Shown here: positions 19,035 to 28,174 of the stretch, one piece after another
How positions within the stretch are numbered: position 1 is the stretch's first letter
Layout: every line of letters begins with the position of its first letter
NCBI GenBank assembly: GCA_019057385.1
Contig: JAHQJS010000004.1
Coordinates: 364,535-428,534, forward strand
Length of the DNA stretch: 64,000 bases
Source of the DNA: Candidatus Borrarchaeum weybense
Lineage (GTDB): Archaea > Asgardarchaeota > Sifarchaeia > Borrarchaeales > Borrarchaeaceae
Reading direction: 5' to 3'
The notes under the pieces: generated by a model
The model's input: only the letters and a program-made list of their open reading frames with translations
The model's database searches: none
What the model was told of the DNA's origin: nothing
Made by a program: the position numbers and the translations under genes

Positions 19035-20593
19035 GTAACAAGCTGTGGGGTTCTTGGAAGTTCATCGCCGATATATTTTTTGATTTCATTCGGCCATTTC
19101 TCAAAATCAAATCCATGACGTATGACGAATACATATGCCCATCGTGATGGACCGATCCCCACGCACCCCGTCCAGACATCTCTGTTCGCTTTATCTTTAA
19201 AATTGAATCTTCCTGCATAGAAGTCAGTGTGAACATGATAGGATGATATTTCTAGTTCTGCTTCTGGTCTGCTAGCCGTTTCAAAAGGTAGGATTGCTGT
19301 TAGGTCATATGTCTTCACAAATTCCTCTGTTTCATCTTTTTCTGTAGCGCCGGCATGCTCAAGATAAACTGCTGTGGTTTTGTCAATTCGGTATTCCAAA
19401 TCAAAGATATCGTTTATTATTTTCTCTGAGCGTTCGAGAATTTCATCTCTGATATCGATAGTTTTTTTTGGCGATGACATATAGGTGAATTCGATCCGAT
19501 GAAATTCATTTAATCTCTCTAGTCCCTTTAGCCCTCCTCCTTCCCAACGCCAAGTAGGACCATTTCTATCAAAGAACTTTATGGGGTTATTTTCAAGATC
19601 GTCTATATCCACTATTTCCTTTTGAAAGATTTCATAGAAAGGCTCACACTGAGCATAAGAGAGACCAAACATGGGTGGTCTGAGCATTTTTTGTAACATT
19701 TCAGGATTAGTAGTACCTGTGATTTCAACATAGTCTACATATTCTTCAAAGTCTTTAGGATTCCTACTTGTCGGAGGACATACCCAAAATAGTTCATTTG
19801 GAATCGCAAGCTGTCCTTTTTTTCTTTCAACTTCTAATGGGATCAATCGCGGAAAGATGGTTTCGACAAACCCCATAGGTTTGATTATCTTATCGATCAC
19901 AAGTTGCTCAATAGCTCGGATGAGTGCTGTAAAAGGAGGCATGATTGTCCAGACGCCGGCACCTGGGAACTCTTTTACCCATCCTCTTCCTACAGCTTGT
20001 TCAGTAGGATCTATCTTAATTCTATACTTGTCTAATTTTTTTTCACTTCGCCTGACAGTTTCAGAAAATGCAGCTTTACCTCCCATACTCTGTGTTCTGA
20101 TTTTTTCTTCCATTCGATTAAGCAATTTATCAATATAGTTCTTTTTTAGTGCTGTTTCATCAATATCTTTTGGATTTAGAATGATATGAGCCTGATTACC
20201 CGTAAAATCGATTTTATCAGTAAATGGAAGAGTCATTGGCTCTAATGGCGCTTCTTCCAGTTCCATGGTGATTTCAAATCGTTGAATCTCAATTCTTCTT
20301 ACACCTAATTGGTACTTCTTTCCTAAAAATGTAGACAATTCTTTATTAAGTCGCATAATGCCTGTATGTGCTCTAACGTATCTACCACTGTTTAAGTTTA
20401 AAAAAACGCCTTCTGGCTGTATCTGATATTCTTCTATTGTTGTTCCTTCGTTTTCTTTACCTTCTGGAACGCCCTTTTTAAGAAATGAGTTGTTTGCATC
20501 TTCAAGAAATTCTGTTAAGGATTCTACTGCCTCTGTGGGCAGTTTTTTGCTAAATTCAAAGAACACGTCCGCTTCAAATCTCATCAAAGACAC
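19019..20593 (-). CDS. serS: Seryl-tRNA synthetase, methanogen (type 2) form
   Basis: 524 aa. It charges tRNA-Ser with serine. The N-terminal domain (KGVPEGKENEG; SGRYVRAH) and the catalytic core (PAQCEPFY-like block with C316; HRIEF with E368; WTGCVGIG with C477) match the rare zinc-dependent SerRS of methanogens and relatives; those three residues have the spacing of the zinc ligands in that family. This is a strong archaeal marker. It leads a three-gene operon with the DUF123 and LpdD-like genes. Confidence 0.9.
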   Translation of the reverse strand: MSLMRFEADVFFEFSKKLPTEAVESLTEFLEDANNSFLKKGVPEGKENEGTTIEEYQIQPEGVFLNLNSGRYVRAHTGIMRLNKELSTFLGKKYQLGVRRIEIQRFEITMELEEAPLEPMTLPFTDKIDFTGNQAHIILNPKDIDETALKKNYIDKLLNRMEEKIRTQSMGGKAAFSETVRRSEKKLDKYRIKIDPTEQAVGRGWVKEFPGAGVWTIMPPFTALIRAIEQLVIDKIIKPMGFVETIFPRLIPLEVERKKGQLAIPNELFWVCPPTSRNPKDFEEYVDYVEITGTTNPEMLQKMLRPPMFGLSYAQCEPFYEIFQKEIVDIDDLENNPIKFFDRNGPTWRWEGGGLKGLERLNEFHRIEFTYMSSPKKTIDIRDEILERSEKIINDIFDLEYRIDKTTAVYLEHAGATEKDETEEFVKTYDLTAILPFETASRPEAELEISSYHVHTDFYAGRFNFKDKANRDVWTGCVGIGPSRWAYVFVIRHGFDFEKWPNEIKKYIGDELPRTPQLVTWPKK

Positions 20594-20816
20594 CTAGCGA
20601 ATCCATTAATCAAACATCATTTGAACTGTTTATTGGTTTATTTTTAAATTCTATTTCCAATGATAATCTTTTTGGTAAAAAAAGGAATCTCTTTCAAGTA
20701 GCAAAATTTCCAGTGTTTAGTAAATAATAGAATGGAATTTGATGTATTTAATTCTTTGAATCTAAATGATAAGAAAAACCTCTCAATATTGTATACTATT
20801 TCACTTTCTTAGGTTA

Positions 20817-21557
20817 CTAAAACACTATATCATTCTTAGTAAAGCCGTAGGGGATCTTTTTAGTTATATAGTCAAGAATTGGTGATTTAAAAACACGAAG
20901 ATATCTTGCAAGTTCTCCATTTATTTCCTTTGTTTCTAAACGAATAACAGCATCATAGAGGAACTCAAAAGTCTTTAATTCCATCGGGTTGTGCATTCCG
21001 GTTCCTATCACATCCAAAGTAATTGCATTTTCGGTTTTTGCAACTTGGGTTATTTCTTTGGCCAGCTTATATGTCTTTTCAAACCCAAAGGTCATCACAA
21101 TGGTCGAAAGAGAAGAGGTTGCGCTTCTTACGAGAGTTTTCTTTGACTGTTTTCCTTGATCCTGCTCTCGATACCACATCCAAATTCCATGCATTACGTC
21201 CATGATGCGGTTTGCATTATTGGGCTCACCGATCGTGATTATATGTTTTGAAAAATCCCGTACATATTCTCCTCCTTTTGTCCAAAAGTCTACAATTTTC
21301 CCTTTTTTCAGGAACTCCTCTGGAACAATCCCAAATTCCTTGTATTTCCGAAGTATTTCGTCAACAGAATAATCATAAGAATAAAAGAAGCAGACATCTT
21401 TCTGGCGTAATCCTTCATACAACCATTTTTCTACAAATAGCAATGGACTGGTACCTGTTTCAACCTCAAGTAAGATTTGCGTGCCTCTTGGCACTCCTGG
21501 TCCACCCAAGAGTTTGTCTAGTTCTTTGATACCGCTTGAAGCTAATTCCATTGGCAA
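20817..21557 (-). CDS. RAD55/KaiC-like protein with a degenerate nucleotide-binding loop
   Basis: 246 aa. It starts like archaeal KaiC/RAD55 proteins (SSGIKELDKLLGG, then GVPRGTQIL), but the Walker A position reads EVETGTSPLLF with no Gly-Lys-Thr, and no clear Walker B Asp is present. It has probably lost ATP hydrolysis and may act as a regulator or structural partner. Located between SerRS and the SerK-like gene, all on the minus strand. Confidence 0.7.
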   Translation of the reverse strand: MPMELASSGIKELDKLLGGPGVPRGTQILLEVETGTSPLLFVEKWLYEGLRQKDVCFFYSYDYSVDEILRKYKEFGIVPEEFLKKGKIVDFWTKGGEYVRDFSKHIITIGEPNNANRIMDVMHGIWMWYREQDQGKQSKKTLVRSATSSLSTIVMTFGFEKTYKLAKEITQVAKTENAITLDVIGTGMHNPMELKTFEFLYDAVIRLETKEINGELARYLRVFKSPILDYITKKIPYGFTKNDIVF

Positions 21558-21617
21558 GACAGGTTACTCTCCAAGGGTATCACTAGGTGATGATATAAAA
21601 GTTCTACTCAATGTAGC

Positions 21618-22484
21618 TCATTCATAGCAAAGTACAGATTCATCATAGGTTCTTCCTCTGATTTCCATACCCTTTGGATGAAAATGTATCTTCTTTTTTT
21701 GAAGAAAAATGCTTAGGTGTTCTGTTTTTGTGTTGATATCATCTCCATGCAAAAATTTAAGTGGTAAATCGATCGATAACGGACGTATTTTAACTATGTG
21801 ACGTGTGCTTTTAAGTGGGAACAAAATACCGCTTTTTGCTGCCATTATTACATCTTTTTTGTTTATAATTGGTGGCACGAGCACTCCTACGACATCTTTT
21901 TTTTCGATCTCAATTTTTGAACTATATTTGACTTCAATATTAAAATGGAATTTGAAAAGTACCTCGATAAGAATAAGATGATTAAAAATTTCTACAAGAT
22001 CCTTGACCTCTTCCTTACTGTTAATAAGAATGGATTTTTCCTTTGTAATCAACGCACCAGCAACGCTTCCTTCGTTTATCAATTTTACAGCTTCTTGAGG
22101 ATTCTTTGTGTATGCAATATCAAATTTATCCAATCTTTGGATGCTTTCAATCATTTGTATTGACGGGATTGTCTGATTCGATATGAACCGCCTGTACCAT
22201 CGATTAACACTTACATCCTTGTAGGGTACACAATAGCAAAGAACGGTTTTGCATGAAAGTTTTTTAAAAGCCGCAAGGCGGTGCATTCCATCTAATACAA
22301 CACTACTATCGCGCTCAACGATTATGGGGTCTTTCTGAAAACCATCATTTTCTATTTCTTGCGCTAATTGATCAACTATTTTAAAAGCCGTTTTCTCATG
22401 AGGCAGAAGGGACTCAAGTTTTTCTAATCTGATGTCAGATTCAACAACATTGCGAATCTGTGAAGAATTCATGTTTTTCCCCAA
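21618..22484 (-). CDS. ParB-fold serine kinase-like protein (SerK-related)
   Basis: 288 aa. The ParB/SerK fold is visible: LLPHEKT (the region of the catalytic Glu in SerK), PIIVERDSSVVLDGMHR where SerK has DGHHR, and near the C-terminus FPLKSTRHIVKIRP, which matches the SerK ending (SPKTTRH). SerK phosphorylates free L-serine to O-phosphoserine for cysteine synthesis. The change of the first His in DGHHR to Met could alter activity. A ParB-like DNA-binding protein is less likely. Confidence 0.65.
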   Translation of the reverse strand: MGKNMNSSQIRNVVESDIRLEKLESLLPHEKTAFKIVDQLAQEIENDGFQKDPIIVERDSSVVLDGMHRLAAFKKLSCKTVLCYCVPYKDVSVNRWYRRFISNQTIPSIQMIESIQRLDKFDIAYTKNPQEAVKLINEGSVAGALITKEKSILINSKEEVKDLVEIFNHLILIEVLFKFHFNIEVKYSSKIEIEKKDVVGVLVPPIINKKDVIMAAKSGILFPLKSTRHIVKIRPLSIDLPLKFLHGDDINTKTEHLSIFLQKKKIHFHPKGMEIRGRTYDESVLCYE

Positions 22485-22796
22485 TTAGACTTTAATTAAT
22501 GTTGGCAAATAATGCTATAAAAACTACATAAGATTTGAATGAGTAACTGTATTTAATTTACAATTCTTAACTTAAATCTGCTTTTCATAATGAACCTGTA
22601 AGTCATTATAATCAAATGTATTAAAAGCGTATTTTCCGAATGGTACGAATGAAATACCCGCATGTTACTTGCATTTATTGTATTTTCTTCTAAAGATCAT
22701 AAAAATAATAATTTTGAGTTTCACAGAACAATTTTGTATTTACACATTTTTTTGGTTGCTAATTAACACAAGATCTAACGATCAAAGCGTTATCTT

Positions 22797-22934
22797 ATTT
22801 TGTCGTTAGGAAATCCTCGATCAAAGTTGAAAAAATTATTAGCTCTCCTTTTGTTATAAAATACCGACAAAAGTAATAACCAGATGATACAAAATCGTTT
22901 TATTATTTATTTTATAAAATATTCCGACAAAAAC
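22797..22934. promoter_or_regulatory. Repeated CCGACAAAA motif upstream of the DUF6884 gene
   Basis: The gene-free stretch 22485-22988 is very AT-rich. It contains AAAATACCGACAAAA at 22858-22872, a near copy at 22916-22932 and the inverse core TTTTGTCG at 22798-22805. These may be operator sites for the gene starting at 22989. Nothing else is seen in the gap. Confidence 0.35.
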
Positions 22935-22988
22935 ACTTGAATATAGAATTTTTGAAATTTATCGGCATTTTCAAAGGAGCTTAACACT

Positions 22989-23474
22989 TTGGAATTATCT
23001 GGGAGACATCTGTTGATTATTTCATGTTCGAAAACAAAGAATAGTCAACTGAGAAACAATGAAGAAATAACACTCCCTGCAATACAAGGATATGATGGCA
23101 AGATTTTTCTGACTTTACGAAAAGCATTTAGAGAAGGATTAGGGCAAAATGTTGATGTACTCATAATCTCAGCAAAATATGGTCTTTTAAGAGCAACAGA
23201 TGAGATTTCTTATTATGAGGAACGCATGACAAGACAAAAAGCACACGAACTTAGAGATAGGGTTTTATCTAAATTGAAATTGATTGTTGCGAATGGAGGA
23301 AACTACAGAACAATTTTTGTAATGATGGGAAAAGACTATTTTGAAGCAATTAGCGGCTTATCTACGTTAATCGATATCCCTATTGATATTATAGAAATGG
23401 AAAAAATCGGAAAAGCACAGCAAAAACTTAGAAACTTATTGTTAAGATTAAACTCACAGATAGTGGTATCTTAA
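22989..23474 (+). CDS. DUF6884-like protein
   Basis: 161 aa from a TTG preceded by a GGAG site. It has the family start SCSKTKN, an Ala-Ile-Gln-Gly-Tyr-Asp-Gly stretch, LIISAKYGLL and a YYEERM block. DUF6884 proteins are small, often found near phage or defence genes, and their reaction is not known. It stands alone between the SerK-like gene and the DUF362 gene. Confidence 0.6.
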   Translation: MELSGRHLLIISCSKTKNSQLRNNEEITLPAIQGYDGKIFLTLRKAFREGLGQNVDVLIISAKYGLLRATDEISYYEERMTRQKAHELRDRVLSKLKLIVANGGNYRTIFVMMGKDYFEAISGLSTLIDIPIDIIEMEKIGKAQQKLRNLLLRLNSQIVVS

Positions 23475-23711
23475 TCTAAATTTTCCTATTAGAAGATTAA
23501 AGAAACAATAATTTCAAGGGCAAAAAAGCATTAAATTAGATTTTCTATTTTCTAATTGAGTTATTTTCCGTTGTTCCACCACCAATGCCCATCCAAACTT
23601 TCTGATTTCTTATAAATATCCATTTTTGGACTATAGTAGTTAAAATTAAAGTTGCCTTCAACACATTCTTTTTTAAAAAACAGGGATATTAAAAAAACAG
23701 GAGGGTATATC

Positions 23712-24557
23712 TTGGACGTCGTATCAGTATTGAAAGACGGAAACATCGAAGACATGGTTGAAAGATCAGTGAACCTTGTCCTTGCTGGAGGACTTGAGGA
23801 AATAATTGATAAAGGCGACCGTGTTTTAATCAAACCAAACCTTGCCGCCCCAAAGCAAAGTAATACAGGAGCCACAACAAATCCGAGGGTCGTTTTAAAA
23901 TTAATCGGGTTAGTGAAGAGTGCCGGCGGCATACCTATCGTTGGCGAAAGCCCGATTGTTGGTTATAATACGGAAGAAGTTTTCTATAGGACAAAATACA
24001 AACTTCTTATGAAGGGGCAAGGTGTCGATATTGTTGATTTTAATGCAGATACGCCTGTCGAAGTTTCAATAAAAGGAGCATTAGCCCTCAAAGAAGTAAA
24101 ACTTGCTAAAACTGTGTTAGATTGTGATAAATTTATTAGTGTGCCAGTATTAAAAACACATGACGCTTGTACTGTAACTCTAAGCTTAAAAAATCTTAAG
24201 GGCTGCATGTATCAAAATGAAAAATATAACTCGCATCGTGTGGGCGTGCATAAAGCGATTGTCGATCTTAATACACTCATTAAACCCGATTTAGCGGTAA
24301 TTGATGGTATTGTGGGTATGGAAGGACTTGGACCCACAGCTGGAGATCCCGTACGCATGGATATGATAATCGCAGGAAAAGATTTAGCATCCGTAGACAC
24401 TGTCGCTTCCACGATTATGGGATTCGATGCAGATAAGATAAAACATATTAAATATGCGGCACAAAATGGCTTTGGAACAACAGACCTTCAAAAGATTGAA
24501 GTCTTAGGTGAACCTATTCAAAAGGTTTTTCGTAAATTCCAAGAAGCTACGTGGTGA
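23712..24557 (+). CDS. DUF362 family protein (short form)
   Basis: About 281 aa from the TTG at 23712, which has an AGGAGGG site 6 bases upstream; the frame is open further upstream but shows no family residues. Core blocks: RVLIKPNLAAP, VPVLKTHDACTVTLSLKNLKG, IDGIVGMEGLGPTAGDPV. DUF362 proteins are Fe-S related and of unknown function. The stop lies exactly in the 10-bp target duplication of the inserted element; removing the element keeps the same C-terminus (EATW). The Fe-S protein and LarE genes follow. Confidence 0.8.
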   Translation: MDVVSVLKDGNIEDMVERSVNLVLAGGLEEIIDKGDRVLIKPNLAAPKQSNTGATTNPRVVLKLIGLVKSAGGIPIVGESPIVGYNTEEVFYRTKYKLLMKGQGVDIVDFNADTPVEVSIKGALALKEVKLAKTVLDCDKFISVPVLKTHDACTVTLSLKNLKGCMYQNEKYNSHRVGVHKAIVDLNTLIKPDLAVIDGIVGMEGLGPTAGDPVRMDMIIAGKDLASVDTVASTIMGFDADKIKHIKYAAQNGFGTTDLQKIEVLGEPIQKVFRKFQEATW

Positions 24558-24862
24558 GCTACCTCGTGCTAAAGCTTTGAGGCTTCCTGCTTCAACGACA
24601 GACTCGATCCCCTTGACGGGTTACGGAGGTCTTATCTCCACAGGCTTAACATCCCTATGCCCCGTAGGTACGGTTCACGATGGTGAGACCATCGGAGCAT
24701 GCACCTTATCTGCAAGTGTGCGTGTTATCCCTCCAATAGCCATTAATACCTTATTCATACCACCTATATAAAGTCAGGGAGACCCTTCGATGCACGTGAT
24801 GAAAGTGAACACTCACTCACGCAATTCATCACCATGCTGAGGCAGTGGTGCTTTCTTGCTTG
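24556..24862 (-). mobile_element. Miniature IS200/IS605-type element, 307 bp, with flanking 10-bp repeats
   Basis: The 10 bases GCTACGTGGT occur at 24546-24555 and 24863-24872, bounding 307 bp without a real gene. Read on the minus strand, the sequence has the layout of a TnpB right end: GGGATGTTAAGCCTGTGGAG, then ATAAGACCTCCGTAACCCGT, then GAAGCAGGAAGCCTC and a terminal hairpin. Base composition is richer in GC than the flanks. It is a non-autonomous relative of TnpB elements and may still encode an omega-like RNA. A target duplication is unusual for IS200/IS605. Confidence 0.6.
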
Positions 24863-24894
24863 GCTACGTGGTAAACGTTATTGGAGTCTTTGAA

Positions 24895-25329
24895 TTGGTA
24901 TTAATTAACATAGATCAGGAAAAATGCAATTTGTGTAGGATTTGTGTACAAGCTTGTCCTAGCGAGATTTATTTGGTGGAAGTGCACGGAATAGAAGTGG
25001 AAAAAGAAAAATGCCTAGGCTGTGGAAACTGCATAACGATTTGTCCTGTTGAGGATTTTGGAGAGAAACCAATCTATAGAATTCACAATGGTAAGAGTGG
25101 CATTTCTGAGGAAAGAATTGATATATGCAAACGCTTTGATGGGTCTGGGTGGAGTTGCGAGTTGTGTAAAAACGTCTGTCCTGTTGGAGCTATACGATTT
25201 ATTGGTAATTGTCAATTAAATGAAGAAAATATAAAAAATTGCCTTGAAGGCGAGGGAAAAGACTGTCGAATCTGCTCAGAGGCATGTCCTGAGGGAGCGA
25301 TTCGTGTTAGAAGAGATAATGGCAAATAA
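24895..25329 (+). CDS. Polyferredoxin-like 4Fe-4S protein
   Basis: About 144 aa from the TTG at 24895 (GGAG site upstream). Four cysteine groups: CNLCRICVQACP, CLGCGNCITICP, CELCKNVCP and CRICSEACP, so two to three [4Fe-4S] clusters. Probably an electron carrier for the neighbouring DUF362 protein or for LarE-related chemistry. The miniature element is inserted just ahead of it and may affect its transcription. Confidence 0.75.
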   Translation: MVLINIDQEKCNLCRICVQACPSEIYLVEVHGIEVEKEKCLGCGNCITICPVEDFGEKPIYRIHNGKSGISEERIDICKRFDGSGWSCELCKNVCPVGAIRFIGNCQLNEENIKNCLEGEGKDCRICSEACPEGAIRVRRDNGK

Positions 25330-25349
25330 TTATAATGGGGCTAATATAG

Positions 25350-26186
25350 ATGAACGCGCGATTGGAAGATCCTAAGAAATTACTAGAAACGTTACTAGAA
25401 GATTTCAAGAAAAAGGGTAGCGTAGTAGTCGCGTTTTCTGGAGGTGTGGACAGTAGTGTGGTTGCAGCACTGGCATATCGGGCTCTAGGTGATAGATCAG
25501 TTGCAGTTACTGTCGATTCTCCGATGATGTTTCCAGACGAAGTTCAAACTGCAAGGGAAGTCGCCCAGCAGATAGGGATACAACACATTATTGTCCCTCT
25601 AAATGAACTTGAACATCCAGCAATATTACAAAATCCTCCAGATCGTTGCTATCACTGTAAAAAGTTGCGATTCAGTGATTTGTTTGAATTTGCAGAAAAG
25701 GAAGGGTACGAAGCAGTGGCTGACGGTACGAATGTTGAGGATTTTGATGAACATCGTCCTGGAATACGTGCCGCAAGGGAATTACAAGTTTGGTCACCAT
25801 TAGCAGAACGCGGTCTAAATAAAGAAAAAATTCGTGCGCTTGCAAAATTATTAAACTTACCATCTGCTGAAAAACCTGCGATGGCATGTTTGGCGAGTCG
25901 GGTTCCGTACGGGGAAACACTTTCTGAAGAAAGATTTAAACGAATAGCACAAGCGGAAATTTATATCCGTAATGAACTTAGGATTAAACAGGTAAGAGTA
26001 CGTGAGCATGAAAACGGAAAAATTGCCAGAATTGAAGTAGGCTCTGCAGAACGAAATAAATTCTTTGATTTTGAAAAAATGGATAGTTTATCGAAGCAGT
26101 TAAAGAAGTTAGGCTATAAATATGTGACGCTTGATCTCCTTGGCTATCGTTCTGGAGCCATGGACGAAGTACTTCAAAAGTCTTGA
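25350..26186 (+). CDS. larE: ATP-dependent sacrificial sulfur transferase LarE-like
   Basis: 278 aa. PP-loop AFSGGVDSS at residues 28-36, a CYHC pair at 100-103, and PAMACLASRVPYG with C180, the position of the sacrificial cysteine of LarE. In the known pathway LarE adds sulfur to a nicotinic-acid derivative for the nickel-pincer cofactor of lactate racemase; no larA, larB or larC is in the window, so the role could be in another sulfur transfer. The extra CxxC suggests a type that may use an Fe-S cluster instead of sacrificing Cys. Confidence 0.8.
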   Translation: MNARLEDPKKLLETLLEDFKKKGSVVVAFSGGVDSSVVAALAYRALGDRSVAVTVDSPMMFPDEVQTAREVAQQIGIQHIIVPLNELEHPAILQNPPDRCYHCKKLRFSDLFEFAEKEGYEAVADGTNVEDFDEHRPGIRAARELQVWSPLAERGLNKEKIRALAKLLNLPSAEKPAMACLASRVPYGETLSEERFKRIAQAEIYIRNELRIKQVRVREHENGKIARIEVGSAERNKFFDFEKMDSLSKQLKKLGYKYVTLDLLGYRSGAMDEVLQKS

Positions 26187-26203
26187 ATTGTTAGGCATAA
26201 GTC

Positions 26204-26617
26204 TTATTTTTTGATTATTTCAACGGTTCCGTCATCGCCGTTAACCTTAATGTAGTCATCTGTGCAACATTCTTTTAGTAGATTCTTATCAAAGTTATCA
26301 ATCATTGGAATGTCGATGGTAATGGCACTAAGAGCCAAAATGGGATCTGCTATATCACATACTATCGCAACGGGTGCAGTTCCACGAATCATAGCATCAT
26401 ACGCAACATATGGACCTAATGTTCCGCCTTTTCCTGTAGGACACACAAGAACCTTCCCCCTCATATATTCACCCATTTTTTCGCTCATTAGAAGTTTTCC
26501 TGTTGTCGGGTCAAAATCCCCGATAAAACTAAATGGTGTGTTTACAACGATTGCATAGCCTTCTGCTTTTCCTTTATTGATTATATGACCCGTTAATATC
26601 ATTTTAAATGCACCCAT
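26204..26617 (-). CDS. Aconitase X swivel-domain subunit (DUF126; phosphomevalonate dehydratase small-subunit type)
   Basis: 137 aa. Typical stretches: GKAEGYAIVVNTPFSFIGDFD, GKVLVCPTGKGGTLGPYVAYD. In archaea the two-subunit aconitase X dehydrates mevalonate 5-phosphate in the archaeal mevalonate pathway. Its start overlaps the end of the large-subunit gene by 19 bases. Confidence 0.8.
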   Translation of the reverse strand: MGAFKMILTGHIINKGKAEGYAIVVNTPFSFIGDFDPTTGKLLMSEKMGEYMRGKVLVCPTGKGGTLGPYVAYDAMIRGTAPVAIVCDIADPILALSAITIDIPMIDNFDKNLLKECCTDDYIKVNGDDGTVEIIKK

Positions 26618-27852
26618 TTTCCACTAATTGCTGAAGCTACACAATCTTTCATAGTTCCATACAACACATCTATTTTTCCTTTAGTTAGTCTGGTGATATA
26701 ATGAGCAGCCTTTATTGAATTCGTTGCAATCACTTCAATATCGTCTGGAAAAGGTGCTTCTGGAATAGATGCCATGCAGGAGCTTGAAAAAACACCGCCA
26801 GCATTTTCTATAATGCCTGTGTATCCCATACGGGTGGCTAATAACTTTATTTGGTCTGCTGTAGCTAACCATAATCGTGTATCTCTAGCAGTTTTTGTAT
26901 TTCCTAATAATACTGCAATGTTTCTGATTTCAGAGATCGAGCAATGTGGACATCCGAAAATTACCAAATCAACTTTATCACTACGCGCTGTACTGTACGC
27001 TTCCCAAGCTTCTTCTATGCACTTTTTGTCAACAGTTATTCTTTCTTCAGGGATGTTATCTCCAAATGCTTGATCGACTATTGGGGCTTCAGGTGTGACT
27101 CCAACAACATGGCATAGTCCAACTGCTCCAGAAACTGGCTGAGGGGTGAAAAGGAATTTACATTGTTCAACTGAAAGATTAGGCATCCCATTAATAACAA
27201 CATTCTGATTTCGTGCTAGCGCACCGATATAGTAACCAAAAGCTCCAAAATCTTCATTAGAGAAATTCTTGAAATCAAGACCCTTTGGTTCTACTAAAAT
27301 TTGGCCATATCTATTCTGGGTTTCTAATAATCCAGTTAAAGGGGTTTTACCTGTGATTGCACTTGCTAAGGTACTAGTTGACCCTTCTCTGTTAGTTCTT
27401 GCCCCAAGAAGTGAATTACAAAAAATTTGAAGGCCTGAGCCGATCCAACTGCAAATATCTCCTTTTTTAGGAAGATTACCAACAAGAAAGGGAACACATG
27501 TGAATATTTGTAACCACTGCATTTTCTTGTAAATCTCAAGCCGCTTATTGAAAAGGTCTAACTCCTTTTCGGCAAATGATTCAGAGATGCCCATTTCCTT
27601 CCAGCAAGTCGGATCAAATGCTGACATAAAGGCATGAATTGTGGTTAGAACGTTAGGATTTGGTTTTGCGCCTTCCGTCATTTCAAGCAATAACTTGTAA
27701 GGCTCGAGAGGCATGTTATGCACACTTGTGACGTTCACCATTCTTTCTGCATCAAAAGCTTCACCGTATTTTACCAGTAACTTCATAGCTTTTTCTACGC
27801 CAGTTCCATACGCCCCATCAAACATGCGCTCTTCATCTTTGCTTAAAAACAT
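26599..27852 (-). CDS. Aconitase X catalytic subunit (DUF521; phosphomevalonate dehydratase large-subunit type)
   Basis: 417 aa. Characteristic blocks: MFDGAYGTGVEKAMKLL near the N-terminus, LGARTNREGS, FGCPHCS, and SSCMASIP near the C-terminus with Cys residues suited to bind the Fe-S cluster. Forms the active enzyme with the small subunit next to it. Its position directly downstream of two UxaA-type genes is unusual for a mevalonate gene and leaves open a role in sugar- or hydroxy-acid dehydration. Confidence 0.85.
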   Translation of the reverse strand: MFLSKDEERMFDGAYGTGVEKAMKLLVKYGEAFDAERMVNVTSVHNMPLEPYKLLLEMTEGAKPNPNVLTTIHAFMSAFDPTCWKEMGISESFAEKELDLFNKRLEIYKKMQWLQIFTCVPFLVGNLPKKGDICSWIGSGLQIFCNSLLGARTNREGSTSTLASAITGKTPLTGLLETQNRYGQILVEPKGLDFKNFSNEDFGAFGYYIGALARNQNVVINGMPNLSVEQCKFLFTPQPVSGAVGLCHVVGVTPEAPIVDQAFGDNIPEERITVDKKCIEEAWEAYSTARSDKVDLVIFGCPHCSISEIRNIAVLLGNTKTARDTRLWLATADQIKLLATRMGYTGIIENAGGVFSSSCMASIPEAPFPDDIEVIATNSIKAAHYITRLTKGKIDVLYGTMKDCVASAISGKWVHLK

Positions 27853-27883
27853 TCTTTTCTCCTATTCCATGTTTTTGTTTTAT

Positions 27884-28153
27884 TTATTCCGGCGGGCGAT
27901 ATGTTTCTTCAACATTATGAGTGTGCACCCATCCCCCTTGTGCGATATCTTCCTTAGCCATGCCTACGGATTCTCCGTACTTTATTATATCTTCCCCCTT
28001 TTTGATATCATCAATAGCGATTTTATGTCCAAAGGAAATTGATTGCTTTACTGTAATTGTTTGATCGTTTACAGAAATTGTGGTATTTTCTAGGATCTCA
28101 GAAACAGCTGTTACGACATTATCCTTAGAATTAACAAGTATGACCTGTTTCAT
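27884..28153 (-). CDS. UxaA N-terminal (SAF) domain protein
   Basis: 89 aa. The small SAF domain of altronate/galactarate dehydratases, with SFGHKIAIDDIKKGEDIIKYGESVG and GWVHTHNVEE. It binds the sugar acid in two-part enzymes of this family. It lies 21 bases after the gene for the large UxaA part. Confidence 0.85.
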   Translation of the reverse strand: MKQVILVNSKDNVVTAVSEILENTTISVNDQTITVKQSISFGHKIAIDDIKKGEDIIKYGESVGMAKEDIAQGGWVHTHNVEETYRPPE

Positions 28154-28174
28154 TTGAACTCTCCTCCTTTTGTC

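Noticed and set aside
19857..20138. Plus-strand open frame inside the SerRS gene
   Set aside because: Opposite-strand shadow of a conserved gene.
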